DNA from: Acidobacteria bacterium UBA2999
GTDB lineage: Bacteria; Acidobacteriota; Vicinamibacteria; Vicinamibacterales; UBA2999
Length of the DNA: 31,004 nucleotides
Assembly (NCBI GenBank): GCA_002346475.1
Contig: DDZV01000010.1
Location: 1 to 31,004, forward strand
Reading direction: 5' to 3'
Shown here: in pieces, positions 1-7,906 of the stretch
Layout: every line of letters begins with the position of its first letter
Numbering within the stretch: the stretch's first letter is position 1
Program-made: the position numbers and the translations under genes
Notes under the pieces: generated by a model
The model's input: only the letters and a program-made list of their open reading frames with translations
What the model was told of the DNA's origin: nothing
The model's database searches: none

Positions 1-114
1 GGAGCAAAAGGCCTTGAGGAGATTATTGAAATTAAGCTTTCAACCGAAGAGCAAGCGGCTTTGCAGAATTCAGCAGCAGCAGTTCGGGAGTTGGTAAACG
101 TTATAGGGATGTAG
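1..114 (+). CDS. mdh: Malate dehydrogenase, C-terminal end only (partial)
   Basis: This is the last 37 codons of a gene entering from the left edge, reading GAKGLEEIIEIKLSTEEQAA and ending VRELVNVIGM then TAG. The pattern G-x-x-G-[VL]-E-x-I-[IV]-E-[IL], followed by an acidic helix and AVREL, is the typical C-terminus of LDH-like malate dehydrogenases, which interconvert malate and oxaloacetate with NAD in the cytoplasm. The catalytic and nucleotide-binding parts lie outside the window, so lactate dehydrogenase of the same superfamily cannot be fully excluded. The TCA genes next door (sdh, suc, kor) favour malate dehydrogenase. It converges with sdhB, with 60 bp between the two stop codons. 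Confidence 0.75.
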   Translation, partial: GAKGLEEIIEIKLSTEEQAALQNSAAAVRELVNVIGM

Positions 115-137
115 CTGTTACCTTGAGACGAACAGCT
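113..137 (+). terminator. Weak hairpin at the mdh stop codon
   Basis: AGCTGTT (113-119) and AACAGCT (131-137) form a perfect 7-bp stem with an 11-nt loop, starting inside the mdh stop codon and lying in the 60-bp convergent gap with sdhB. No T-run follows on either strand, so it is at best a weak or bidirectional transcription-end structure. Confidence 0.25.
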
Positions 138-174
138 GGATTACTAGATTGCAGTGGGCTAAATCCAAACTTGT

Positions 175-915
175 CTAGGGTCTAAAGATACGTAGTAATC
201 GACTTAGCGGGTCGTAAAGTTTGTCTACCACACGTTCTTTAAGGGGAATAATCGCGTTATCCGTGATTGTGATTTCTTCTGGACATGCTTTTGTGCAGCA
301 TTTTGTAATATTGCAATAACCAACCCCAAAGTCGTTAGCTAAGTCTGTCGTTCGATCGGCAGTGTCAAGAGGATGCATTTCAAGGGCAGCGCTGTAAACG
401 AGGAAACGTGGGCCAATAAATTCGTCGTGTAAACGATGGTCACGTAGGACATGACAGACATCTTGACATAGGTAACATTCGATACATTTTCTGAATTCTT
501 GAACCCGTTCTACGTCAGCTTGGGTCATTCGCCAGGTGCCGTCGCTTGCATCTGGTGGCCTTGGGCTAAAGGGCTTAATCTTCTTTTTGACCTCGTAGTT
601 CCAGGAAACATCACTGACAAGATCACGGATAGACGGAAATGCACGCATTGGTTCAATAGTGATGGGTTCGTCAAGATTAAGACTGCTTAAACGTGTCATA
701 CACATGAGTTTCGGACTACCGTTAACTTCTGCAGAACAGGAACCGCATTTTCCAGCCTTACAATTCCAGCGGACAGCAAGATCATTTGCTTGCTCAGCTT
801 GGATTTGATGGACTGCGTCTAGAACCACCATCCCCTCAGTGATTTCAGTGGAATAGTCCTGAAACTGACCGTTTTCAGTTTTTCCTCTCCAAATCTTGAA
901 CGTTGCGTTCGACAT
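175..915 (-). CDS. sdhB: Succinate dehydrogenase iron-sulfur subunit (Sdh1 type)
   Basis: This is the electron-transfer subunit of complex II, passing electrons from the FAD of SdhA to the membrane anchor. With the chosen ATG at 915 it has 246 residues. The N-terminal plant-type [2Fe-2S] ferredoxin domain carries C52, C57, C60 and C72 (CKAGKCGSC). The C-terminal domain carries CIECYLCQDVC (C144, C147, C150, C154) and CNITKCCTKAC (C201, C206, C207, C211) for the [4Fe-4S] and [3Fe-4S] clusters. The phrases DLAVRWNCKAGKCGSCSAE and GYCNITKCCTKACPE closely match what I recall of mycobacterial Sdh1 SdhB. An open frame continues upstream to 999 inside sdhA, but SNATFKIWR aligns with the family N-terminus and leaves a 19-nt gap after the sdhA stop. 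It is the last gene of sdhC-sdhA-sdhB. Confidence 0.93.
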   Translation of the reverse strand: MSNATFKIWRGKTENGQFQDYSTEITEGMVVLDAVHQIQAEQANDLAVRWNCKAGKCGSCSAEVNGSPKLMCMTRLSSLNLDEPITIEPMRAFPSIRDLVSDVSWNYEVKKKIKPFSPRPPDASDGTWRMTQADVERVQEFRKCIECYLCQDVCHVLRDHRLHDEFIGPRFLVYSAALEMHPLDTADRTTDLANDFGVGYCNITKCCTKACPEEITITDNAIIPLKERVVDKLYDPLSRLLRIFRP

Positions 916-934
916 AAGTTCGTACCCTAACTCA

Positions 935-2752
935 TCAACTTTTCTGACTGTCGTCAATAATAATTTGCAGGTCTTGCCGTGGGGGAGCAATAGTTTCACT
1001 ACGGATATTCATTGAGCCATCAGTTGCTTGATTAATAACCAGTGTCTTTTTCCCCCAGTTTTCGTCCTTGCCGAGATGATCCTCACGAAAATGTGCGCCA
1101 CGGCTCTCTTTCCGTTCGAGGGCCGCTCGAGCCACTGCTTCAGCCACTGGTAATAGATTTCGCAGGTCAAGGGCTGTATGCCAGCCGGAGTTGTACTCGC
1201 GATTACCCGTTGCTTCCACATGTTTAGCACGTTGTTTAAGCTTATTAAGTGCCTCTGCGGCTTGGGAAAGTTCGGTATGGTTACGAACTATACCTACTTG
1301 TTTTTGCATTAGGTCTTGTAGCTCGTATTGCAGTTGGTAAGGAGCTTCTCCGTGTCCTTGTCGTTCTAATGGTTCAAGTGCAATTCTGGCAATTTCTTCC
1401 ACTTGCCCTTCATCCAGATGACTAGAGCCATATTCTTTTGCGAATTTTGAAGCATATTCACCTGCACGTTTCCCGAAGACAACAAGGTCAGAAAGTGAGT
1501 TGCCTCCGAGTCGATTTGCACCGTGCAGACCCGCAGCAACTTCACCAGCGGCAAAGAGGCCTGGGACTGACGACATCTGAGTATCAGCATTAACTCTGAT
1601 GCCACCCATAACATAATGGGTTGTCGGGCCAACCTCCATGGGTTCTGTGGTGATGTCAATTCCTGCCAGTTGCTTAAATTGGTGATACATACTCGGAAGC
1701 TTTTTCTGAATATGTTCTGCACTGTTTGGTAATTTTTCTTTGATCCACGAGATATCCAAGTACACACCGCCGTGTGGACTGCCTCGACCTTCTTTCAGTT
1801 CTCGTACTATGCACCGAGCGACATGGTCGCGCGTTAGCAGTTCTGGAGGGCGACGTGCGTTTTTGTCTCCCTGGGTATAAATCCAGCCTTCCTCTTCGTT
1901 GTCTGCTGTCTGGTGTTTGTAGAGTTCTGGAATATCGTCGAACATGAATCGACGGCCCTCGTTATTGCGTAAGACTCCGCCTTCGCCTCTGACGCCTTCG
2001 GTAACGAGGATGCCTTTAACTGATGGTGGCCAAACCATGCCAGTCGGATGGAATTGCACAAATTCCATATCAATAAGTTCAGCACCAGCGCGATAGGCGA
2101 GGGCATGTCCGTCACCTGTATATTCCCAACTGTTGCTTGTGATTTTAAAGGCTCGTCCTATCCCACCAGAAGCGAGGATAACTGCTTTTGCCTTGAAAAC
2201 TCGAAACCGTCCGCGTTCTCGATCGTAGCCAAAGGCGCCTACTACCCGTTCGCCATTCTTAAGAAGTTCTACAACAGTGCATTCCATGTGCACGTCGATG
2301 CCCTGGTGGATACCATGATCTTGCAGGGTACGAATCATCTCAAGTCCCGTACGGTCACCGACGTGTGCTAATCGTGGATATTTATGCCCGCCAAAGTTCC
2401 GTTGCAATATTCGACCATCTTTTGTTCTATCAAAGACGGCACCCCATTCTTCAAGCTCGCGGACACGCGCAGGTGCTTCTTTAGCGTGCAGTTCAGCCAT
2501 TCGCCAGTTATTTAAGTATTGCCCACCACGCATTGTGTCGGAAAAATGTGTTTTCCAGCCATCGCGGTCATCAACGTTTGCAAGGGCTGCAGCGATCCCT
2601 CCTTCAGCCATAACAGTGTGTGCTTTTCCAAGAAGGGATTTACACACGAGCCCCACAGAAAGCCCTTCAGAAGAAGCCTCTATAGCAGCTCGAAGGCCTG
2701 CGCCACCTGCGCCGATTACCAGTACGTCGTGTTCAAATAATTGATATTCCAT
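935..2752 (-). CDS. sdhA: Succinate dehydrogenase flavoprotein subunit (Sdh1 type)
   Basis: This is the catalytic subunit that oxidises succinate to fumarate on the cytoplasmic side of the membrane. It has 605 residues, which is normal for the family. The Rossmann FAD motif GAGGAG is at 14-19, and H45 in GKAHTVMAEGG is the expected covalent FAD-attachment histidine. The substrate-site residues are present: H235 in FHPTG, R323 in GRGSPHGG and H379 in THYVMGG. Dense identity with mycobacterial Sdh1 SdhA is visible in stretches such as VCKSLLGKAHTVMAEGG and FVQFHPTGMVWPPSVKG. The ATG directly abuts the sdhC TAG and there is no good ribosome-binding site, so translation is probably coupled to sdhC. 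Fumarate reductase activity in reverse is possible, but the operon form favours an oxidative enzyme. Confidence 0.95.
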   Translation of the reverse strand: MEYQLFEHDVLVIGAGGAGLRAAIEASSEGLSVGLVCKSLLGKAHTVMAEGGIAAALANVDDRDGWKTHFSDTMRGGQYLNNWRMAELHAKEAPARVRELEEWGAVFDRTKDGRILQRNFGGHKYPRLAHVGDRTGLEMIRTLQDHGIHQGIDVHMECTVVELLKNGERVVGAFGYDRERGRFRVFKAKAVILASGGIGRAFKITSNSWEYTGDGHALAYRAGAELIDMEFVQFHPTGMVWPPSVKGILVTEGVRGEGGVLRNNEGRRFMFDDIPELYKHQTADNEEEGWIYTQGDKNARRPPELLTRDHVARCIVRELKEGRGSPHGGVYLDISWIKEKLPNSAEHIQKKLPSMYHQFKQLAGIDITTEPMEVGPTTHYVMGGIRVNADTQMSSVPGLFAAGEVAAGLHGANRLGGNSLSDLVVFGKRAGEYASKFAKEYGSSHLDEGQVEEIARIALEPLERQGHGEAPYQLQYELQDLMQKQVGIVRNHTELSQAAEALNKLKQRAKHVEATGNREYNSGWHTALDLRNLLPVAEAVARAALERKESRGAHFREDHLGKDENWGKKTLVINQATDGSMNIRSETIAPPRQDLQIIIDDSQKS

Positions 2753-3556
2753 CTATATAATCCGAAAATCTGACCATACACCTATTGCACAGAGCCTGAT
2801 GTAAACGTCAGAAAACCCAACCGAAACAAGACTCATCCAGGCAAAGAGCATATGTCGCTTGTTTAGACAACTCACGCAGTTATAGGCCTTTTGCTGTGTA
2901 GTTGACTCGGAAACACAGTTGCGACGGCCTCCAATAAGATGGCGAAGCGAGTGGCAACCGAATGTGTAACCACCTAGAAGCACAACGTTTAAGGCCAGAA
3001 TTAATGTGCCGATACCTACACCGAATGATGTTTGGCCGTTTGAGGGATCCTCAAACCACAATGCATTCCAAACATCGAAGGTTAAGAAGACAATCAGTGC
3101 TAGGGCGAAGGGAAGGAAATATCTATGAATATTCTGCATCAATAGAGGAAAACTGTTTTCCCCAAGATAGCTTTGACGTGGCTCACCAACGGTACATGAC
3201 GGCGGGTCAGCCCAGAATGCCTTGTAGTACGCCCCTCGGTAGTAATAACAGGTAAATCTGAACCCAACAGGAGCCCAGAGAATTAAGATTGCCGGTGAGA
3301 ACCGCAACCATGTTGGCCACCACTGTGGACGAGGACCAAATAGGCTGTGCACTGATTCTCCAAATATTTCTGGCGAATAAAAAGGAGAGAGGTACGGACC
3401 AAAATAGTAGTTTTGCCCCTGATACGCTGCCCACGTTGAATAGGCAACAAAGGTAGAGAGGCCTATAAAAACAGCAATTGGCTGAAGCCACCAGGCGTCT
3501 CGTCGAGAGGTTTGGCCAAATGTCCGTACTGGTATTGTAATGTGCACGCTATCCAT
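2753..3556 (-). CDS. sdhC: Succinate dehydrogenase membrane anchor, single-subunit Sdh1 type
   Basis: This is the first gene of the sdh operon. I chose ATG at 3556 because GGAG lies 7 nt upstream; a TTG at 3574 would add six residues. The 267-residue product has about five hydrophobic helices (near 25-43, 87-104, 144-166, 178-199 and 236-256) joined by a periplasmic/cytoplasmic Trp- and Tyr-rich loop. Its position, size and the tail NKRHMLFAWMSL fit the membrane subunit of mycobacterial-type Sdh1. There is no separate SdhD and no obvious paired heme-b histidines as in classical SdhC/D. Instead there is a Cys/His cluster: C201-H202, H206, C214, C227, C230 and H235. The M. smegmatis Sdh1 anchor was reported to carry a membrane-embedded Rieske-type [2Fe-2S] cluster, and these residues could serve that role here. 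The ligand assignment is inference. Confidence 0.82.
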   Translation of the reverse strand: MDSVHITIPVRTFGQTSRRDAWWLQPIAVFIGLSTFVAYSTWAAYQGQNYYFGPYLSPFYSPEIFGESVHSLFGPRPQWWPTWLRFSPAILILWAPVGFRFTCYYYRGAYYKAFWADPPSCTVGEPRQSYLGENSFPLLMQNIHRYFLPFALALIVFLTFDVWNALWFEDPSNGQTSFGVGIGTLILALNVVLLGGYTFGCHSLRHLIGGRRNCVSESTTQQKAYNCVSCLNKRHMLFAWMSLVSVGFSDVYIRLCAIGVWSDFRII

Positions 3557-3675
3557 CGAGCTTCTCCGTTTCAATGCGTGAAGGCTGGTGCCAAGGCAGT
3601 AGACAAGCAGCTTTATACTTCCTATTTAGGATATCACTATGATTCGACTAAGAAATGCTTGTTAGGTGTAACTGC

Positions 3676-3704
3676 TTGACGCCACTTGAGCTGAAAGCTA
3701 CGAT
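3676..3704 (+). promoter_or_regulatory. Sigma70-like promoter for sucCD
   Basis: TTGACG (3676-3681) and TACGAT (3699-3704) are separated by exactly 17 nt in the 200-bp divergent gap between sdhC and sucC. The -35 box matches 5 of 6 consensus bases and the -10 box keeps the key first, second and last bases. The predicted transcript would have a leader of about 50 nt before the sucC start. I could not find an equally good match on the minus strand for sdhC. Confidence 0.5.
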
Positions 3705-3761
3705 ACATAACTGCTCTGGGTATAGTAAAAAAAATTATCCGCCACTCTTTGGCTCAGCCTT

Positions 3762-4928
3762 TTGAAGATTCACGAATATCAAGCTAAGTCAGTGCTCGCG
3801 CGATTCGGCGTCCCAGTACCACGGGGCGGAATGGCCACAAATCCACCACAAGCTAGGGATATTGCATCTCGTCTGCCGACGCAATCCTCTGTAGTAAAGG
3901 CACAGATCCATGCAGGGGGTCGTGGAAAAGGTGGAGGAGTCAAGCTTGCCAAGTCACCAGAGGAAGCCGAGAGTCTCGCTAAGGAAATAATAGGTATGAC
4001 TTTGGTGACCCACCAGACTGGTCCTAAAGGCCGCCAGGTTAGTCGTGTCTTGATTGAGGAAGGAATGGCAATCGAGCGCGAGCTGTATCTGAGCATAATT
4101 ATTGATAGAACACTTAAAGCCCCAGTTGTAATTGCTAGTTCTGCTGGTGGGATGGATATTGAAGAAGTTGCTACGTCAACCCCAGAACAGATTTTGCGAG
4201 TTACATTAAATCAAGCAACAGGGGTCATTCCTTTTCAGGCAAGGAAGCTCGCATTTGGAATGGGACTGAACGGGACGCAGGCTAATGTTTTTGTCTCGCT
4301 GCTTCAGTCGATCTATAAGGCTTTTATTGATACTGATGCATCTTTAATCGAGATCAATCCTTTAATTGTGACAGGCGGCGGCGATCTCTTGGCATTAGAT
4401 GCGAAGGTTTCTTTTGATGACAATGCTCTCTACCGTCATAAGGATCTGCAAGAACTTCGAGATCTCTCTGAAGAGGACCCGCTAGAGGTCGAAGCTTCTA
4501 AGCATTCTCTAAATTACATTCGATTAGATGGAAATATTGGTTGCATGGTCAATGGCGCCGGACTTGCTATGGCAACAATGGACATCATCAAACTTTCTGG
4601 TGGTGAACCGGCTAATTTTCTTGACGTTGGCGGAGGTGCGAATGCAGACCAAATTAAAAACGCTTTTAGGATTTTGGTTGCTGACACAAAGGTCAAAGCA
4701 GTGCTCATTAATATTTTTGGTGGTATTTTGCGTTGTGATGTGCTCGCAAAGGGCGTGATTGCTGCTGTGACTGAATTAAGTGTTGATTTGCCAATCGTTG
4801 TCAGAATGGAAGGCACTAATGTTGACGTTGGCAGGCAGTTACTTGAGGAGAGCACTTTGAATTTTTCGACTGCTGATTCCATGGCTGAAGCAGCTAATAA
4901 GGTCGTTTCGTTAGCGAGTAAAAAATAG
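3762..4928 (+). CDS. sucC: Succinate-CoA ligase, beta subunit
   Basis: This subunit holds the ATP-grasp nucleotide-binding domain and works with SucD to convert succinyl-CoA to succinate, making ATP or GTP in the cytoplasm. The 388-residue length is standard. The N-terminal ATP-grasp region begins MKIHEYQAKSVLARFGVPVP and has the Lys/Gly-rich strand KAQIHAGGRGKGGG near 46-59. Later landmarks are LIEINPL, the GNIGCMVNGAGLAMATMD ligase domain and NIFGGILRCDVLAKGV. The start is TTG at 3762: it places MKIHEYQ exactly where the family begins, and no ATG fits. There is no clear ribosome-binding site, so expression may depend on leader context. sucD begins two nt after its stop. Confidence 0.95.
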   Translation: MKIHEYQAKSVLARFGVPVPRGGMATNPPQARDIASRLPTQSSVVKAQIHAGGRGKGGGVKLAKSPEEAESLAKEIIGMTLVTHQTGPKGRQVSRVLIEEGMAIERELYLSIIIDRTLKAPVVIASSAGGMDIEEVATSTPEQILRVTLNQATGVIPFQARKLAFGMGLNGTQANVFVSLLQSIYKAFIDTDASLIEINPLIVTGGGDLLALDAKVSFDDNALYRHKDLQELRDLSEEDPLEVEASKHSLNYIRLDGNIGCMVNGAGLAMATMDIIKLSGGEPANFLDVGGGANADQIKNAFRILVADTKVKAVLINIFGGILRCDVLAKGVIAAVTELSVDLPIVVRMEGTNVDVGRQLLEESTLNFSTADSMAEAANKVVSLASKK

Positions 4929-4930
4929 GA

Positions 4931-5803
4931 ATGGCAGTACTGCTTAATCAGGATACTCGACTTGTTGTCCAAGGTTTGACTGGCAGAGAAGGAACCTTTC
5001 ATGCCAAGCAGGCTGCAGCGTACGGGACAACAATAGTTGGTGGCGTAACCCCTGGAAAGGGTGGGACTAGCCATGAGGGTTGGCCTATTTTTAATACTGT
5101 AATTGATGCGGTTCGTGAAACTGGCGCGAATGCTTCAGTGATCTTTGTTCCTCCACCGTTTGCTGCTGACGCTGTAATGGAAGCGGCGGATGCTGGTGTT
5201 GGACTCGTTGTTTGTATTACTGAGGGCATTCCAACTCTTGACATGATGCGAGTTCTGAGGTTCTTGGAGGGTCGTTCGACACGTTTAATCGGTCCTAATT
5301 GCCCAGGGATCGTCTGTCCAGGAATAGGAAAGGCAGGGATCATTCCACACAATATTTGCCGAGAAGGCCATGTTGGCATTGTGTCCAAGAGCGGTACTTT
5401 GACTTACGAAGCAATCCACCAGCTGACTAAGCTCGGTATGGGACAAACAACCTGTATTGGCATTGGCGGTGACCCATTGATTGGGACAACATTTATTGAT
5501 GCTTTGCGTCTATTTCAAGCGGATCAAGAAACCGAGGCCGTAGTGATGATTGGTGAGATTGGTGGAACCTCCGAAGAAGAGGCTGCGGCATATATTAGTG
5601 AAGAATTTACAAAGCCAGTTGTAGCTTTTATCGCTGGCCAGACTGCTCCACCTGGACGTCGGATGGGGCATGCTGGAGCTATTATTGCCGGAGGAACAGG
5701 TACGGCAGCCGAGAAAATGGCTGCACTCAAGAGTGCTAAGGTGAGGGTTGTTGAGAGCCCTGCCGAGATGGGAGCTGCGTTAAGTCAAGAACTGAGATCT
5801 TGA
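4931..5803 (+). CDS. sucD: Succinate-CoA ligase, alpha subunit
   Basis: This is the CoA-binding, phosphohistidine subunit of succinyl-CoA synthetase. It has 290 residues, as usual. The N-terminal CoA-binding Rossmann domain has QGLTGREGTFHAKQ (14-27) and GGVTPGKGG (37-45). GPNCPGI (121-127) and VSKSGTLTYE (151-160) follow. H247 in GRRMGHAGAI is the residue phosphorylated during catalysis. The ATG lies two nt after the sucC stop, so the pair is almost certainly co-translated. A hairpin with a T-run follows immediately, suggesting the transcript ends here instead of continuing into korA. Confidence 0.96.
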   Translation: MAVLLNQDTRLVVQGLTGREGTFHAKQAAAYGTTIVGGVTPGKGGTSHEGWPIFNTVIDAVRETGANASVIFVPPPFAADAVMEAADAGVGLVVCITEGIPTLDMMRVLRFLEGRSTRLIGPNCPGIVCPGIGKAGIIPHNICREGHVGIVSKSGTLTYEAIHQLTKLGMGQTTCIGIGGDPLIGTTFIDALRLFQADQETEAVVMIGEIGGTSEEEAAAYISEEFTKPVVAFIAGQTAPPGRRMGHAGAIIAGGTGTAAEKMAALKSAKVRVVESPAEMGAALSQELRS

Positions 5804-5805
5804 GC

Positions 5806-5851
5806 CTGGGGTTTGTCCATGGTCATCATCATGAACAAGGCCAGATTTTTT
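5806..5851 (+). terminator. Rho-independent terminator after sucD
   Basis: Nested arms CTGG/CCAG (5806-5809 with 5841-5844), TTGT/ACAA (5813-5816 with 5835-5838) and CATG/CATG (5818-5821 with 5830-5833) form an interrupted hairpin with an 8-nt loop. There is one internal loop and one C-A mismatch. Six T residues follow at 5846-5851. The position, starting three nt after the sucD stop, fits a transcription terminator that separates suc from kor. Confidence 0.55.
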
Positions 5852-5879
5852 CTGAACAGATTAGCCGATTACTTAGTCC

Positions 5880-5904
5880 ACCATCTAGATGGTCGCGTTA
5901 TACT
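5880..5904 (+). promoter_or_regulatory. Candidate korA promoter with a palindromic operator
   Basis: A -10-like TATACT lies at 5899-5904. A perfect 14-bp palindrome, ACCATCTAGATGGT, occupies 5880-5893, just upstream of it. No convincing -35 box stands at 16-18 nt; the closest, TTAGTC at 5873-5878, is 20 nt away and poor. The dyad could be an activator or repressor site. By chance about two 14-bp perfect palindromes are expected in a window of this size, so placement is the main argument. Confidence 0.35.
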
Positions 5905-5955
5905 AAGAAGGTTTAGGCTGGTTCTCGGCCACAAGTAGGGAGTAGTCATTCAATA

Positions 5956-7863
5956 ATGGTACCAAGCGGCGTAGCGACTGAGGAGAAGCCTGCAGCCGAG
6001 CAATCTGGTCAACGTGTTGTCAACGATTTTAATATTCAGGTTGCAACAGTTAACGGGTCTGGAAGTCAGACAGCCAACCTAGTTCTTATTCGTTCCATCT
6101 TTCAGATGGGCATTCCCGTATCCGGCAAGAACTTATTCCCATCAAACATTGCGGGTCTTCCAACTTGGTACACGATTCGTGTAAATTCCAAGGGCTATAT
6201 CGGACGGAAAAAGGAAATAGACATTCTTGTTGCAATGAATGCTGAGACCGCTAAGGAAGATGTGCTTACACTTCAACCTGGGGCGGCAGTTATCTACGAC
6301 GAACCCCTCAAGCTCGATACGCTCCGTTCCGACCTTACATTTTACCCAGTGCCTTTCGATAAGTTAGTTAAAGAGGTTTGCCCAAATGCAAAGTTGCGTC
6401 GTCTAGTCAAGAACATGATTTACGACGGAATTTTGGCAAAGCTTTTTAGTATCGACATGGGTGAAATGGAAAAAGCACTCAGGAAGCAATTTGGCAAGAA
6501 AGTTAAGGCAGTAGATTTAAATTTAGGCGCGTTGAAGTCGGGTTGGGATTACGCAGAGCAGTTTCTTGACAAAAAAGACAGTTTTTATCTTGAGCCGATG
6601 AATAAAACTCAAGGAATGATTTTAATGGAAGGCAATTCAGCGGCGGCGCTGGGTTGCATGATGGCTGGCTGCACTGTAGTGGGTTGGTACCCCATCACGC
6701 CTTCATCTTCACTGTGTGAAACATTAATCTCGTATATGCAAAAGTACCGTATAGATAAAGATGGGAAGGCAACGTTTGCAGTTGTCCAAGCTGAGGATGA
6801 AATTGCCGCCATTGGCATGGTTCTTGGGGCTTCGTGGGCAGGAGCTCGAGCGATGACGTCAACTGCGGGGCCAGGCATTTCTCTCATGTCTGAGTTTACC
6901 GGGCTTGGGTATTATGCTGAGATACCTGCAGTAATTTTTGACGTCCAACGTGTCGGTCCGTCTACCGGACTTCCTACCCGAACTGCTCAGGGTGACATTT
7001 TATCTACAGCTGTTTTGTCTCATGGTGATACAAGGCATCCGTTACTGCTTCCTGCCTCGATAGCGGAGGCTTATTCAATGGCAATGGATGCATTCGACTT
7101 GGCTGACCAGCTTCAAACCCCAGTATTTGTCATGTTGGACCTAGACTTGGGTATGAATATGTGGATGTCAGAGACCTTAGAGTACCCCACGAAATCTTTT
7201 GATCGAGGCAAGATGTTGACGGAGGCTAAGCTTAGACAGCTCAAAGCTCAATGGGGCAGATACGCAGATGTAGATGATGATGGGATTCCCTATCGCACAG
7301 TGCCCGGTGATGGGCTTCCCCCGTATTTTACGAGAGGTTCCGGCCATAACGCGAAAGGCCAGTACAGCGAGCGTGGTGATGATTACGGTAATAATATGGA
7401 TCGCTTGGCAAAGAAATTTAGAACAGCTAGCCGGTTAGTGCCACCACCAGAGGTTGAGTTGAATGCTGATGCGAAGATTGGTTTTATTGCTTATGGCACA
7501 AGTCACTTTTCTGTTGCCGAGAGCCGAGACCAGTTACGTGAGGAAGAAAAGATCGAGGCGTCTTATTTTCGCTTACGTGCGTACCCATTTACAGAGTCGC
7601 TTGTAGAGTTTATTGAGCAGCATGACCGAGTTTATGTAATCGAACAAAACCGTGACGCGCAGATGCTGAGTCTGATGCGTTTTGAGTTGACACCAGAACT
7701 GATTGCAAAACTACGAAGCGTGCTTCATTACAACGGTTTGCCAATTGATGCGCGAAGTATTACGGACGATGTTTTAGAACAGGAAGGTCTCAGGCCTCCG
7801 CGTCCAGCATCGATGCGTCATGCTATGGCCGGTGGCGCACCAAATCCTGGAGCAGGTGAATAG
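5956..7863 (+). CDS. korA: 2-oxoglutarate:ferredoxin oxidoreductase, fused gamma-alpha subunit
   Basis: With KorB this enzyme oxidatively decarboxylates 2-oxoglutarate and CoA to succinyl-CoA plus CO2, reducing ferredoxin. The 635-residue chain fuses a gamma domain (about 20-205, with GSGSQTANLVLIRSIFQMG and FPSNIAGLPTWYTIRV) to an alpha domain (about 215-600). Alpha landmarks are GNSAAALGCMMAGC, YPITPSS at 245-251, TSTAGPGISLMSEFTG from residue 301 and QRVGPSTGLPTRTAQGD. This fused architecture without separate delta-ferredoxin or gamma genes resembles mycobacterial KorA. Substrate choice among 2-oxoacids is inferred from the sucCD and sdh neighbours; pyruvate or branched-chain acids are alternatives. 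A GGGAG about 13 nt before the ATG is the only ribosome-site candidate. korB follows after 43 nt. Confidence 0.88.
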   Translation: MVPSGVATEEKPAAEQSGQRVVNDFNIQVATVNGSGSQTANLVLIRSIFQMGIPVSGKNLFPSNIAGLPTWYTIRVNSKGYIGRKKEIDILVAMNAETAKEDVLTLQPGAAVIYDEPLKLDTLRSDLTFYPVPFDKLVKEVCPNAKLRRLVKNMIYDGILAKLFSIDMGEMEKALRKQFGKKVKAVDLNLGALKSGWDYAEQFLDKKDSFYLEPMNKTQGMILMEGNSAAALGCMMAGCTVVGWYPITPSSSLCETLISYMQKYRIDKDGKATFAVVQAEDEIAAIGMVLGASWAGARAMTSTAGPGISLMSEFTGLGYYAEIPAVIFDVQRVGPSTGLPTRTAQGDILSTAVLSHGDTRHPLLLPASIAEAYSMAMDAFDLADQLQTPVFVMLDLDLGMNMWMSETLEYPTKSFDRGKMLTEAKLRQLKAQWGRYADVDDDGIPYRTVPGDGLPPYFTRGSGHNAKGQYSERGDDYGNNMDRLAKKFRTASRLVPPPEVELNADAKIGFIAYGTSHFSVAESRDQLREEEKIEASYFRLRAYPFTESLVEFIEQHDRVYVIEQNRDAQMLSLMRFELTPELIAKLRSVLHYNGLPIDARSITDDVLEQEGLRPPRPASMRHAMAGGAPNPGAGE

Positions 7864-7906
7864 TTTTTGGCTTAGGTGGAAGAGCAGATAGAAAAGGATA
7901 AATATC

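Noticed and set aside
2048..2371. 107-codon plus-strand frame opposite sdhA
   Set aside because: It overlaps the conserved FAD and substrate-domain coding sequence of sdhA and shows no independent start signal.
3575..3761. Riboswitch or small RNA in the divergent sdhC-sucC gap
   Set aside because: No recognisable aptamer helices or conserved loops were seen; only promoter-like boxes for sucC.
4514..5074. 186-codon open frame on the minus strand across the sucC-sucD junction
   Set aside because: It lies antisense to two unmistakable conserved genes, has a Ser/Thr/Pro-rich low-information translation and no family resemblance.
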